Below the pieces are notes generated by a model, which saw only the letters and a program-made list of their open reading frames with translations, did no database searches and was not told where the DNA came from. From positions 1,048,699-1,112,698 of the forward strand of contig CP034990.1 in assembly GCA_004026145.2 (NCBI GenBank): a stretch of DNA of 64,000 bases, read 5' to 3'. This document shows, one piece after another, positions 32,958 through 44,490 of the stretch. A program made the translations under genes and the position numbers. Origin of the DNA: Takifugu bimaculatus. Taxonomy: Eukaryota > Chordata > Actinopteri > Tetraodontiformes > Tetraodontidae. Position 1 is the stretch's first letter, and the number at the start of each line of letters is the position of its first letter.

Positions 32958-34577
32958 ATGCAGGTCCTCTGGTTGTGGATGGCTCTATGCTTCCTCTGCC
33001 CGACCGTGGTCCACGGTGGGAAAGTTCTCGTTTTTCCGATTGACGGGAGCCACTGGGTGAACATGAAAGTCATTATCGAGGCCCTTCATTCCAGGGGCCA
33101 TCAGGTCTCAGTCGTGCGGTCATCAGACAGCTGGTACATCAAAGAAAAGTCTCTGTTCTACAATTCAATCACGCTTGATAGCCCTTCGGGATTTGACGAA
33201 AGCTTCATAACGACCTTCGTAGCCAGGCTGTTGGAGATCCGTCGGGAAGGGAAGTCTTTCTGGACACGTTGCAAACTGGAAATTGAACAGGCAGAAAAGA
33301 CCCGGGAGATGTTTGAAAAAACATCTGAGTTTGTTAAAATGCTCTTGGAGAACAAAGATCTAATGCAGTCAATAAAAAACACCAACTATGACCTTGTCTT
33401 CACAGACCCTGTTGCACCAGTTGGCGCTATACTTGCCAACTATTTAAAGTTGCCTCTGGTTTTCAATGCCAGGTGGACGAGTCATGGTGAAGGTCATTTT
33501 GATATCGCACCTTCTCCTATTTCTTACATTCCACTCACAGGAACACAGCTGTCAGATCAGATAAGCTTTTTGAGAGAATCCAGAATGTGCTTATGTTTGG
33601 GTTCTTGCAATATCAAATCGGCTGGTTTGTCACACCAAGCATTGAAGAATATTTCGGTCCAGGCACCGACTACATCTCCCTGTTTCAAGCTGCTGACCTG
33701 TGGCTGATGAGAGTGGACTTTGTGTATGAGTATCCCCGTCCCACCATGCCTAATGTCGTCTATATTGGAGGGTTCCAGTGTAAACCTGCCAAGCCTTTAC
33801 CTGAACACCTGGAAGAGTTTGTGCAGAGTTCAGGAGAACACGGAGTCATCGTCATGTCTCTGGGGACTTTAATTGCTGAGCTTCCTCAGGATCTGGCTGA
33901 TCAGATCGCTGCAGCTTTTGCTAAAATGCCTCAGAAGGTCATCTGGAGATACAAGGGTGCCAAACCAGCAACTCTGGGCAACAACACTTTACTGGTGGAC
34001 TGGATGCCTCAGAATGATCTCTTAGGACATCCCAAAACAAAGCTGTTTGTGGCTCATGGAGGAACGAATGGGGTCCAGGAAGCTCTGTATCACGGAGTTC
34101 CCATCATTGGACTTCCTCTGATTTTTGATCAACCTGATAATGTGCATAGACTTGAAGTGAGGGGTGCAGGGAAGGTCCTGGATTTTTTTTACTATGACTG
34201 AAGAGATCTTCTTTCAAGGTATTCAGGAAGTTTTAAACGATCCCTCCTACAGGATGAACATGCAGAGGCTCTCCAGACTGCACAGAGACGCACCGATGAA
34301 GCCGATGGACAGCGCCCTCTTCTGGATAGAGTTTGTCATGAGGCACAAAGGTGCAGCTCACCTGAGGACTGAGTCCTACAGGCTGCCCTGGTATTCCTAT
34401 CACTCTGTAGACGTGATGCTCTTCTTAGCTGGAATCACGCTGCTCATTTTCATGACCTTTGCTGCTCGAGTACGATGTTTGTGTTCTAGATGTGTGAGAG
34501 CAAAAATTAAGCGTAATTTAAAAAAAAGACATTCATTCAGAATTGATTCTTTTAGAACTTGCAAATTCATTATCTAA
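32958..34577 (+). pseudogene. UGT, full length but with two T-homopolymer frameshifts
   Basis: ATG 32958 opens a good signal peptide (MQVLWLWMALCFLCPTVVHG), then GSHW, FTDPVAP and SDQ. At 33566-33570 a run of five T replaces the six T of sister copies (AGCTTTTTGAG). The frame is lost there and regained at 33587. At 34182-34189 eight T replace seven (GATTTTTTTTACT), and the final part, with signature neighbour, transmembrane segment and basic tail, is in a third frame. Also, a short segment (FEDLIEK) is missing before EYFGPGTD. If both T-runs are sequencing errors this would be a complete, functional UGT with an intact start; otherwise it is a pseudogene. Confidence 0.85.
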
Positions 34578-34684
34578 CAGCAAATTTCACATATTGTGTG
34601 ATTAATGGTGTATTCAAATAAAATTATAAAACTGTTGGTCTTGTTCAGGTAACTTGGAAGAGAATATTGCTTGATGACAGCACA

Positions 34685-35586
34685 TGTGACGGCAGCGATT
34701 CGGACCCACAAGCAGCACTCTGGAAACTGGACCGTGGTAATGACCTTTATTAGCACACGGGCAAACAGGAACTCAGGTAGACAAGGAAGCACAGGAAACA
34801 GTCCGCTCTTCAGGCCCAGGGCCCACACAAAGTCACTGGGTTTCAGGCTCGGGAATTGGGTCGAGCAGAGTCGGAGTGCAGAACCAAGGGGGGAGGACTT
34901 GAATCCTCGGAACCGTACAGTCCCGTTTACAGTGGGCGGGAGTGACAGAACGGGGCTTACAGGAGATGAGGCCGACGATGTAGCTGAGCAGACTGGGGGT
35001 GAGCAGCAGCGAAGTTGGGGCCACGTGGAGAAGTCAGGACCAGGTGAGCGGGCAGGAACCAGAAACGCTGAGGCAGAAGTCGTGGTCAGGGGCAGAAAGC
35101 AGGTAGGTTTTCGAGGGAAAAGGCAAGGCAGGCAGAACAAAAACAGACAGGGTCGGTAACAGGTAATCAGGGAAGGGAAATAACGCTGGAAAGTCTCACA
35201 TCGAAGCAGAAGAACAATCTGGCAAAGACTGAGAGTGCAGTGGAGGCTTATAAACCGGGCTGATTGGGAATGAGCTGCAGCTGTGGTTGCAGGTGAGTGG
35301 AGTTGAACTGACAGGGTGGGAGTGGCTGGCAGGTGGAGTGGAGCAGAGGGAGGGAGAGTGGAGCAGAGGGAGGGAGAGTGGAGCAGAGGGAGGGAGAGTG
35401 GAGCAGAGGGAGGGAGGGTGGAGCAGAGGGAGGGAGGGTGGAGCAGAGGCAGGTGGAGTGGTGCAGAGGCAGGTAGAGTGGAGCAGAGGCGGGGAGAGTG
35501 GAGCAGAGGGAGGGAGAGCGGAGCAGAGGGAGGGAGAGTGGAAAATTACTGGGGCAGGAGGGAACTGGGGAAATGGGGCTGTGACA
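34685..35586 (-). mobile_element. Solo LTR, gypsy-type (copy 1)
   Basis: On the minus strand the element starts TGTCACAGCCCC and ends GCTGCCGTCACA (TG...CA). It has a TTTATAAG TATA-like box (about 35245-35254) and a polyadenylation signal AATAAA (34747-34752), in the order expected for U3-R-U5. GCAC flanks both sides (34680-34683 and 35587-35590). No internal retroelement genes exist, so it is a solo LTR. A 20-bp minisatellite (about 35336-35541) sits in U3. Copies at 38779 and 42637 have the same flanks, so one insertion was later amplified. Confidence 0.82.
35336..35541. repeat. 20-bp minisatellite inside solo LTR
   Basis: About ten units of GGAGCAGAGGGAGGGAGAGT and variants. About eight are present in the LTR at 42637 and essentially none in the one at 38779. 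Long Gly/Glu/Arg-rich frames across it are artefacts. Confidence 0.92.
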
Positions 35587-36639
35587 GCACTTGTATTTAT
35601 CTAACCAAATGGCCCCTGATATTATTTATGAAGATTAAATGATTTCACATCAAGTTATGAAAAGTGTATTTAGTGTGATTACAAGAATATTATTTAAAAC
35701 AGGAATAATAAAATCAGGATGATTAATGACGATGATAAATGTCACCCAGTCAAAATATTTCTACAGTATTTTAGGTACCAAAAAGGAAAAACGAGATTTT
35801 GTCAAGAGCAGATTTTTAAACAATTTCAGCGTTCCACAGGATGTGCTAGAATAATCAGAATCTAAAATGTATGTGTGTAAACAAGAGCGAATTAGAGAGA
35901 ACAAAAGAGAGCTGTAAATCAGTGGATAAAGACAACTTCCTCATTCATAGAGTCATTGAGACACTTTCTGAGGACTTTATTCCAATCAATTATTGTATTA
36001 AAGAACAAAAAACAACAATCCCCACAATTTGTCACAGAATATATATCTAAAACCTGTTGATCCTGATGATGAATCATTAATCTGGTTTGATCTGAATTAC
36101 TGTTGATCAGCAGGGTCGGACTGGCTGGATATCAGTCTGATAACGCGGTCACGTGGAAAAACAAAGATATTTAAAGTGAAATTACACATTAAGTCGTTAA
36201 CAACCACTCAAACAAATATAAGTGAATCAACATTATACATCAGATTGATAATAGCTGCCTGGTCATTACCACCTGTGTCAGTTAAGCTAAAACTAAGGAA
36301 GAGGAAAATCATGGAAAGTTAAATAAAAAACAAATTAAACAATTAAATGTGTCCGTTTCGATTGATGGGATGAAGATTTCTGGTGATCTCTTGTTTTTAG
36401 TGGGATGTTGCTGATGTCAACAGGATTCTGCTCAACAAAACAAACTGATTCAGAAGGAAAAGTGAAACCAAATAATGAGAAACGAGCCCATGATGCTGAT
36501 CACATACTCGCTGGTAATGCAGAATAAAAACAGAAGCACAGTTATATCCACGTGCACAACAGAGCCATGAAGACCCACGAGCTGCTTTAGGGGAAAACAT
36601 TTTGTCAAAGCGTCCTGACAGCACTTTTGAAAAGGCTTT
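35587..36639. repeat. Non-coding spacer downstream of UGT/LTR
   Basis: Array spacer also seen at 39482-40473 and 43500-44490. No gene is supported. It ends at the 3' end of a minus-strand CALHM gene. Confidence 0.7.
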
Positions 36640-37330
36640 TCAAGACATTTCTGAAAGGTGCATTTCCCTGGTGGGAGCCGTTTGCTTCTTCTTCTGTTGG
36701 CAACATTCTCCGATTGGGTACACTATGAGACCCACACAGATGAAGATGAGGAGGATTATGCCTATAACCTGGGGTGTGGGGAAAGTACAGACACACACCA
36801 TGTATTTTTAAACAATGAAATATCTTGTTTCTCCTTGATCATGTTAAAAAAAGGGTTTAACTCACCTGAGAAAAAACAAACAGCTGTTGTGAGCGGAGCA
36901 TCAGCTCTTGTGTGGTGAAATTTCCTTCACTAATTGTCTCACACCACTTCTGCGGAGCTGCCTTGTCAACGAGCACAAATCTACCCTCCCAGTCTGTCAT
37001 AGCACAGGTGAAGTACTGGCCGTCGAGGAACAACAAGATCAGCCACACGATAGCAGGCACGAAACTGGACAGGGACACAGTCTTCCTGCACCACTCATCA
37101 CATCTGCATCCTTGAATGATCAACATCAAGGTGAAGGCCATGACGGCGGGAATGATGAAGAATGCTGAGGAAAACAGTCCGTTCCATGTAGGATTGCAAG
37201 GACACTCAAACTCCAGCTCCACCAGCTTCTCTAGTCCCGTGAGGATAAACCCAAAAACCGCATTTGACACAAGAAGACTCTTGCTAAATACATCTTTCAG
37301 CTTGGAAAACCATTGTTTTTTAGGTTCCAT
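36640..37330 (-). CDS. CALHM-like protein, short form without CxC repeat array
   Basis: Exon 1 is 37330-36866 (155 codons; donor CTCAG|GTGAG) and exon 2 is 36768-36640 (42 codons plus stop), giving 197 residues. Domain order is TM1, FECPCNPTWN, TM2, a single CxC unit (QGCRCDEW), TM3, LDGQYFTCAM, KWCE, NFT glycosylation site, TM4. The cytosolic loop is short, as in ordinary CALHM proteins, so this shows the state without minisatellite expansion. The tail after TM4 is about 22 residues, lacking the long C-terminal helix of canonical CALHMs. Confidence 0.72.
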
Positions 37331-37959
37331 ACTAGAAACTATGACTTGATTTTCTCACCTTTGTTGTGGGAAGTTTATAGCAGGAGATCTGTTGAGAATC
37401 AAGACCCTAAGCGCGTGTGTCTTTCTTGTTTTCTTATTAAGGTTTAAAGGCACAGTCTAACAGGCAGCTTGCTGTCAGTCTGGGCACCGAGCAGCACTCA
37501 CGCTGATTTTACACTGCTAAAAACCGAAGGGGTGCATCTACAGGTCTTTTCTGAGAAGATACATTTGCAGGTCTCTCTTTTCTGAGAAGAGAGTCTAGTC
37601 ATGTAGGCAGGATGTAGTTTAATAAAAGCGCCTTGCAAATTATTAAGCATCTTTCTTGAACATAAGGGGTGAATTATTTCTGCCCAGTCAGTCTTTATGA
37701 CAATACAAGGAAAATGATGTCTCCAACTTATATGTCATCAGAATCTCCCACTTCTAGTTATTCTCCAGTGTCACCAGTGTGTTATTTACTGGGAGAGGCT
37801 CCATGTGCTGTGTACATGTGAGAACAGTCAAACAAAAGTGGAGAGACTACAGAAAGTTTAATTCCTGAAACCCTGTTTCAACCACCTCTCTTTATTGCTT
37901 CACTTCTGCACAGTCTTTCCTGGAATAAGTTCTAATTTTTGCTTTATTTGAATTTCTGC
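37331..37959. promoter_or_regulatory. Head-to-head CALHM/UGT spacer
   Basis: The insertion-free version of the shared divergent spacer (compare 45544-46507, which carries an extra 340-bp block). Confidence 0.4.
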
Positions 37960-38578
37960 ATGGAAGATTTCGTAAAGTTTTTGCTCTTTGCAACCGTAAT
38001 CTGCCTTCCCACTGCCATCATTTCAACAATACTCGGTGGTAACGTTTTGGTTTTCCACACGTAGGAATCCACTGGGTGAACATGAGGGTCCTGGTTGAGG
38101 AGCTGCACAAGGTGATTTTGATCCAGGCTGCGGACAGCTGGTACATCAGCCAAACATCTCTACATTACTAGACCATCACACTCAACGTTGCTGTCAGGGA
38201 AAACGACACATTTCACCATAACAAGTTGTCAAGATTGAAATACAGCTTTTATAAATTGCACAGGAAAACATGTGAAGCGATTATACACTTTTGAGAGTAA
38301 AGAGTTGAGACAGATCCTGCTGACGGAGGAGGGGTTCCTGCTGGCTCCCCACCTCGGGTTGCCTGCACAGAGACGCGCCGATGAAGCGGATGGACAGCGT
38401 TCTCTTCTGGATAGAGTTTGTCATGAGACACAAAGGTGCAGCTCACCTGAGTACTGAGTCCTACAGGCTGCCCTGGTATTCCTATCACTCTGTAGACGTG
38501 ATGCTCTTCTTAGCTGGAATCACACTGCTCATTTTCATGACCTTTGCAGCTCTAGTACGATGTTTGTGTTCTAAATGA
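37960..38578 (+). pseudogene. UGT pseudogene with internal deletion (further shortened)
   Basis: Same deleted family as 6455-7178, with the signal-peptide ORF, stop before IHWVNM, and jump to the C-terminal block. A further small deletion removes most of the ESFQASKFDLVV segment, leaving only TDPADGGG-like sequence out of frame. The terminal ORF (MKRMDSVLFWIEF...) ends early at RCLCSK because TGA replaces an Arg/Cys codon. Confidence 0.85.
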
Positions 38579-38778
38579 GTGAGAGCAAAATTGAAGCGTG
38601 ATTGAAAAAAAAAAAAAAGATTCATTCAGAATTGATTCTTTTAGAACTTAGAACTCGAAAAATCATTATCTAACAGCAAATTTCACATTGTGTGATTAAT
38701 GGTGTAATCAAATAAAATTATAAAACTGTTGGTCTTGTTCAGGTAACTTGGAAGAGAATATTGCTTGATGACAGCACA

Positions 38779-39481
38779 TGTGACGGCAGCGATTCGGACC
38801 CAAAAGCAGCACTCTGGAAAACTGGACCGTGGTAATGACCTTTATTAGCACACGGGCAAACAGGAACTCAGGCAGACAAGGAAGCACAGGAAACAGTCTG
38901 CTCTTCAGGCCTAGGGCCCACACAAAGTCAGTGGGTTTCAGGCTCGGGAATTGGGTCGAGCAGAGTCGGAGTGCGGAACCAAGGGGGGAGGACGTGAATC
39001 CTCGGAACCGTACAGTCCCGTTTACAGCGGGCAGGAGTGACAGAACGGGGCTTACAGGAGATGAGGTCGACGATGTAGCTGAGCAGACTGGGGGTGAGCA
39101 GCAGCGAAGTCGGGGCCAGGCGGAGAAGTCAGGACCAGGCGAGCGGGTAGGAACCAGAAACGCTGAGGCAGAAGTCGTGGACAGGGGCAGAAAGCAGGTA
39201 GGTTTTCGAGGGAAAAGGCAAGGCAGGCAGAACGAAGACAGGCACGGTCGGTAACAGGTAATCAGGGAAGGTAAATAACACTGGAAAGTCTCGCATCGAC
39301 GCAGAAGAACAATCTGGCAAAGACTGAGGTTGCAGGGGAGGCTTATAAACTGGGCTGATTGGGAATGAGCTGCAACTGTGGTTGCAGGTGAGTGGAGTTG
39401 AACTGACGGGGTGGGAGTGGCTGGCAGGTGGAGTGGAAAATTACCGGGACAGGAGGGAACTGGGGGAATGGGGCTGTGACA
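38779..39481 (-). mobile_element. Solo LTR, gypsy-type (copy 2)
   Basis: Same ends, GCAC flanks, AATAAA and TATA-like box as the copy at 34685, but only 703 bp because the 20-bp minisatellite is missing. Confidence 0.82.
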
Positions 39482-40473
39482 GCACTTGTATTTATCTAAC
39501 CAAATGGCCCCTGATATTATTTATGAAGATTAAATGATTTCACATCAAGTTATGAAAAGTGCATTTAGTGTGATTACAAGAATATTATTTAAAAGAGGGA
39601 TAATAAAATAACCAGGATGAGTAATCATGATGATAAATGTCACCCAGTCAAAATATTTCAACAGTATTTTAGGTACCAAAAAGGGAAAAACAAGATTTTG
39701 TCAATAACAGATTTTTAAACAATTTCAGAGTTCCGCAGGATGTGCTAGAATAATCAGAATCTAAAATGTATGTGTGTAAACAAGAGCGAATTAGAGAGAA
39801 CAAAAGACAGCTGTAAATCAGTGGATAAAGACAACTTCCTCATTCATAGAGTCATTGAGACACTTTCTGAGGGCTTTATTCCAATCAATTCTTTTATTAA
39901 AGAACAAAAAACAACAAGCCCCACAATTTGTCAGAGAATATATATCTACAACCTGTTGATTTTGATGATGAATCATTAATCTGATTTGATCTGAATTTCT
40001 GTTGATCAGCAGGGTGGGACTGGCTGGATATCAGTCTGATAACGCGGTCACGTGGAAAAACAAAGATATTTAAAGTGAAATTACACATTTAGTCATTAAC
40101 AACCACTCAAACAAATATAAGTGAACCAACATTATACATCAGATTGATATTAGCTGCCTGGTCATTACCACCTGTGTCAGTTAAGCTAAAACTAAGGAAG
40201 AGGAAAATCATGGAAAGTTAAATAAAAAACAAATTAAACAATTAAATGTGTCCTTTTTGATTGATGGGATGAAGCTTCCTGGTGATCTCTTGTTTTTAGT
40301 GGGATGTTGCTGTTGTCCACAGGATTCTGCTCAACAAAACAAACTGATTCAGAAAGAAAAGTGAAGCCAAATAATGAGAAAAGAGCCCATGATACTGATC
40401 ACATACTCGCTGAAAAGTCTCTTCAAGATATTTACAAACTGTGCATTTCAGCACAGTGGGTGTGGTGGGCGGT
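39482..40473. repeat. Non-coding array spacer
   Basis: Copy of 35587-36639. No gene is supported. Confidence 0.7.
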
Positions 40474-41368
40474 TTAAGTGGTCTCAGGAGGAGTTCCTGG
40501 GACCATCCTGAACCTGAGCTTCTTCTTCTCTTGGCGACATTCTCTGATTAGGTACACTGTGAGACCCATAGAGATGACGAGAAGGAAGATTGTGCCAATA
40601 ACCTGGGGTGTGGGGAGAGTACAGACACACACTGTGTATTCTTAAACAATGAAATATTTTGTTTCTCCTTGATCATGTAAAAAAAAATCAGGTTTAACTC
40701 ACCTGAGAAAAAACAAACAGCTCTTGTGTGCGGAGCATCAGCTCTTGTGTGGTGAAATTTCCTTCACTAACTGGCTCACACCACTTCTGCGGATCTGCCT
40801 TGTCAATGAGCACAAATCTACCCTGCCAGTCTGTCATAGCACAGGTGAAGTACTGGCCGTCGAAGAACAACAACATCAGCCACACGATAGCAGGCACGGA
40901 ACTGGACACAGTCTTCTTGAACCACTTAACACGTCCTTGAGTAAATATGGACTTGCCACATTTGCATCCTTGCATGTTGAAGGTAAATTTGGACTCATCA
41001 CAGCTGCATCCTTGAGTGATCAACTTCAAGGTGGACTCATCACAGCTGCATCTTTCAGTGATCGACTTCAAAATGAACTCATCACATTTGCCTTCTTGAG
41101 TGTTCAACGTAAATTGGGACTTGTCACAGCTGCATCTTTGATCGATCAACTTCAAGGTCATCTCATCACAGCTGCATCTTTTATCGTTCAACTTCAAAAT
41201 GAACTCATCACATTTGCATCCTTGAGCGATAAACTTTAGGATTAACTCTTTATGTCGGCGTCCTTGAATGATCAACATCAAGATGAAGGCCATGAAGGCG
41301 GGAACGATGAAGAATAATGATGACAAAAGTATGTTCCATTTAGGACTGCAAGGACACTTAAACTCCAT
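40474..41368 (-). pseudogene. CALHM-like gene with seven CxC units, TM1 lost at a breakpoint
   Basis: Exon 1 remnant 41368-40703 and exon 2 40602-40474 would give 264 residues. They encode the CPC motif, TM2, seven 14-residue units, TM3, the extracellular cysteines and TM4. At 41368 the gene is fused head-to-head to a truncated UGT: TM1 and the real start are gone. The first ATG (ATGGAGTTT) arises at the junction, where other copies read CTGGAGTTT. Everything downstream is open with intact splice sites, so a TM1-less protein is possible but probably non-functional. Confidence 0.8.
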
Positions 41369-41373
41369 ACTTC

Positions 41374-42507
41374 ATACTTGCCAACTATTTAAAGTTGCCT
41401 CTGGTTTTCAATGCCAGGTGGACGAGTCATGGTGAAGGTCATTTTGATATCGCACCTTCTCCTATTTCTTACATTCCACTCACAGGAACACAGCTGTCAG
41501 ATCAGATGAGCTTTTTTGAGAGAATCCAGAATGTGCTTATGTTTGGGTTCTTGCAATATCAAATCGGCTGGTTTGTCACACCAAGCATTGAAGAATATTT
41601 CGGTCCAGGCACCGACTACATCTCCCTGTTTCAAGCTGCTGACCTGTGGCTGATGAGAGTGGACTTTGTGTTTGAGTTTCCCCGTCCCACCATGCCTAAT
41701 GTCGTCTATATTGGAGGGTTCCAGTGTAAACCTGCCAAGCCTTTACCTGAACACCTGGAAGAGTTTGTGCAGAGTTCAGGAGAACACGGAGTCATCGTCA
41801 TGTCTCTGGGGACTTTCATTGCTGAGCTTCCTCAGGATCTGGCTGATAAGGTCGCTGCAGCTTTTGCTAAAATGCCTCAGAAGGTCATCTGGAGATACAA
41901 GGGTGCCAAACCAGCAACTCTGGGCAACAACACTTTACTGGTGGACTGGATGCCTCAGAATGATCTCTTAGGACATCCCAAAACAAAGCTGTTTGTGGCT
42001 CATGGAGGAACGAACGGGGTTCAGGAAGCTCTCTATCACGGAGTTCCCATCATTGGACTTCCTCTGATTTTTGATCAACCTGATAATGTGCATAGACTTG
42101 AAGTGAGGGGTGCAGGGAAGGTCCTGGATTTTTTTACTATGACTGAAGAGATCTTCTTTCAAGGTATTCAGGAAGTTTTAAACGATCCCTCCTACAGGAT
42201 GAACATGCAGAGGCTCTCCAGACTGCACAGAGACGCGCCGATGAAGCGGATGGACAGCGCCCTCTTCTGGATGGAGTTTGTCATGAGACACAAAGGTGCA
42301 GCTCACCTGAGGACTGAGTCCGACAGGCTGCCCTGGTATTCCTATCACTGTGTAGACGTGATGCTCTTCTTAGCTGGAATCACGCTGCTCTTTTTCATGA
42401 CCTTTGCTGCTCTAGTACGATGCTTGTGTTCTAGATGTGTGAGAGCAAAAATTAAGCGTAATTTTAAAAAAAGACATTCATTCAGAATTGATTCTTTTAG
42501 AACTTAG
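41374..42507 (+). pseudogene. UGT lacking its N-terminal third, otherwise open
   Basis: UGT homology begins at about 41374 (ILANYLKLPLVFNARW) directly after the CALHM breakpoint and is open to 42507. It contains the entire C-terminal UDP-binding domain, the signature FVAHGGTNGVQEALYHG, the transmembrane segment and a basic tail. The signal peptide, catalytic GSHW His and conserved TDP Asp are missing, so it cannot be an active enzyme as it stands. No frameshift or stop is present in the remaining 370 codons. Confidence 0.88.
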
Positions 42508-42636
42508 AACTCGAAAAATCATTATCTAACAGCAAATTTCACATATTGTGTGAATAATGGTGTATTCAAATAAAATTATAAAACTGTTGGTCTTGTTCAG
42601 GTAACTTGGAAGAGAATATTGCTTGATGACAGCACA

Positions 42637-43499
42637 TGTGACGGCAGCGATTAGGACCCAAAAGCAGCACTCTGGAAAACTGGACCATGGTAATGACCTT
42701 TATTAGCACACGGGCAAACAGGAACTCATGCAGACAAGGAAGCACAGGAAACAGTCCGTTCTTCAGGCCCAGGGCCCACACAAAGTCAGTGGGTTTCAGG
42801 CTCGGGGATTTGGTCGAGCAGAGTCGGAGTGCGGAACCGAGGGGGGAGGACTTGAATCCTCGGAACCGTACAGTCCCGTTTACAGCGGGCGGGAGTGACA
42901 GAACGGGGCTTACAGGAGATGAGGCCGACGATGTAGCTGAGCAGACCGGGGGTGAGCAGCAGCGAAGTTGGGGCCAGGCGGAGAAGTCAGGACCAGGTGA
43001 GCGGGCAGGAACCAGAAACGCTGAGGCAGAAGTCGTGGACAGGGGCAGAAAGCAGGTAGGTTTTCGAGGGAACAGGCGAGGCAGGCAGAACAAAGACAGG
43101 CAGGGTCGGTAACAGGTAATCAGGGAAGGGAAATAACACTGGAAAGTCTCGCATCGATGCACAACAACAATCTGACAAGGACTGAGAGTGCAGGGGAGGC
43201 TTATAAGCTGGGCTGATTGGGAATGAGCTGCAGCTGTGGTGGCAGGTGAGTGGCGTTGAACTGACAGGGTGGGAGCGGCTGGCAGGTAGAGTGGAGCAGA
43301 GGGAGGGAGGGTGGAGCAGAGGCAGGTAGAGCGGAGCAGAGGGAGGGAGAGCGGAGCAGAGGGAGGGAGAGCGGAGCAGAGGCAGGGAGAGCGGAGCAGA
43401 GGGAGGGAGAGCGGAGCAGAGGGAGGGAGAGCGGAGCAGAGGGAGGGAGAGTGGAAAATTACCGGGACAGGAGGGAACTGGGGGAATGGGGCTGTGACA
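42637..43499 (-). mobile_element. Solo LTR, gypsy-type (copy 3)
   Basis: Same insertion site and ends as the 34685 and 38779 copies. Length 863 bp with about eight 20-bp minisatellite units (about 43290-43450). Confidence 0.82.
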
Positions 43500-44490
43500 G
43501 CACTTGTATTTATCTAACCAAATGGCCCCTGATATTATTTATGAAGATTAAATGATTTCACATCAAGTTATGAAAAGTGTATTTAGTGTGATTACAAGAA
43601 TATTATTTAAAACAGGAATAATACAATAATCAGGATGAGTAATGACGATGATAAATGTCACCCAGTCAAAATATTTTTACAGTATTTTAGGTACCAAAAG
43701 GGAAAAATAAGATTTTTTCAATAACAGATTTTTAAACAATTTCAGAGTTCCACAGGATCTGCTAGAATAATCAGAATCTAAAATGTATGTGTGTAAACAA
43801 GAGCGAATTAGAGAGAATAAAAGAGAGCTGTAAATCAGTGGATAAAGACAACTTCCTCAGTCATAGAGTCATTGAGACACTTTCTGAGGGCTTTATTCCA
43901 ATCAATTATTGTATTAAAGAACAAAAAACAACAAGCACCACAATTTGTCACAGAATATATATCTACAACCTGTTGATTTTGATGATGAATCATTAATCTG
44001 GTTTGATCTGAATTACTGTTGATCAGCAGGGTCGGACTGGCTGGATATCAGTCTGATAACGCGGTCACGTGGAAAAACAAAGATATTTAAAGTGAAATTA
44101 CACATTTAGTCATTAACAACCACTCAAACAAATATAAGTGAACCAACATTATACATCAGATTGATATTAGCTGCCTGGTCATTACCACCTGTGTCAGTTA
44201 AGCTAAAACTAATGAAGAGGAAAATCATGGAAAGTTAAATAAAAAACAAATTAAACAATTAAACGTGTCCTTTTTGATTGATGGGATGAAGCTTCCTGGT
44301 GATCTCTTGTTTTTAGTGGGATGTTGCTGTTGTCCACAGGATTCTGCTCAACAAAACAAACTGATTCAGAAAGAAAAGTGAAGCCAAATAATGAGAAAAG
44401 AGCCCATGATACTGATCACATACTCGCTGAAAAGTCTCTTCAAGATATTTACAAACTGTGCATTTCAGCACAGTGGGTGTGGTGGGCGGT
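43500..44490. repeat. Non-coding array spacer
   Basis: Copy of 35587-36639 and 39482-40473. No gene is supported. Confidence 0.7.

Noticed and set aside
34574..35140. 188-codon frame on the minus strand, also present near 38.7 and 42.6 kb
   Set aside because: It lies entirely within the solo LTR, has no recognisable domain, and its coordinates follow the LTR signals.
35287..35642. Gly/Glu/Arg-rich frames
   Set aside because: Translations of the 20-bp minisatellite inside the LTR.
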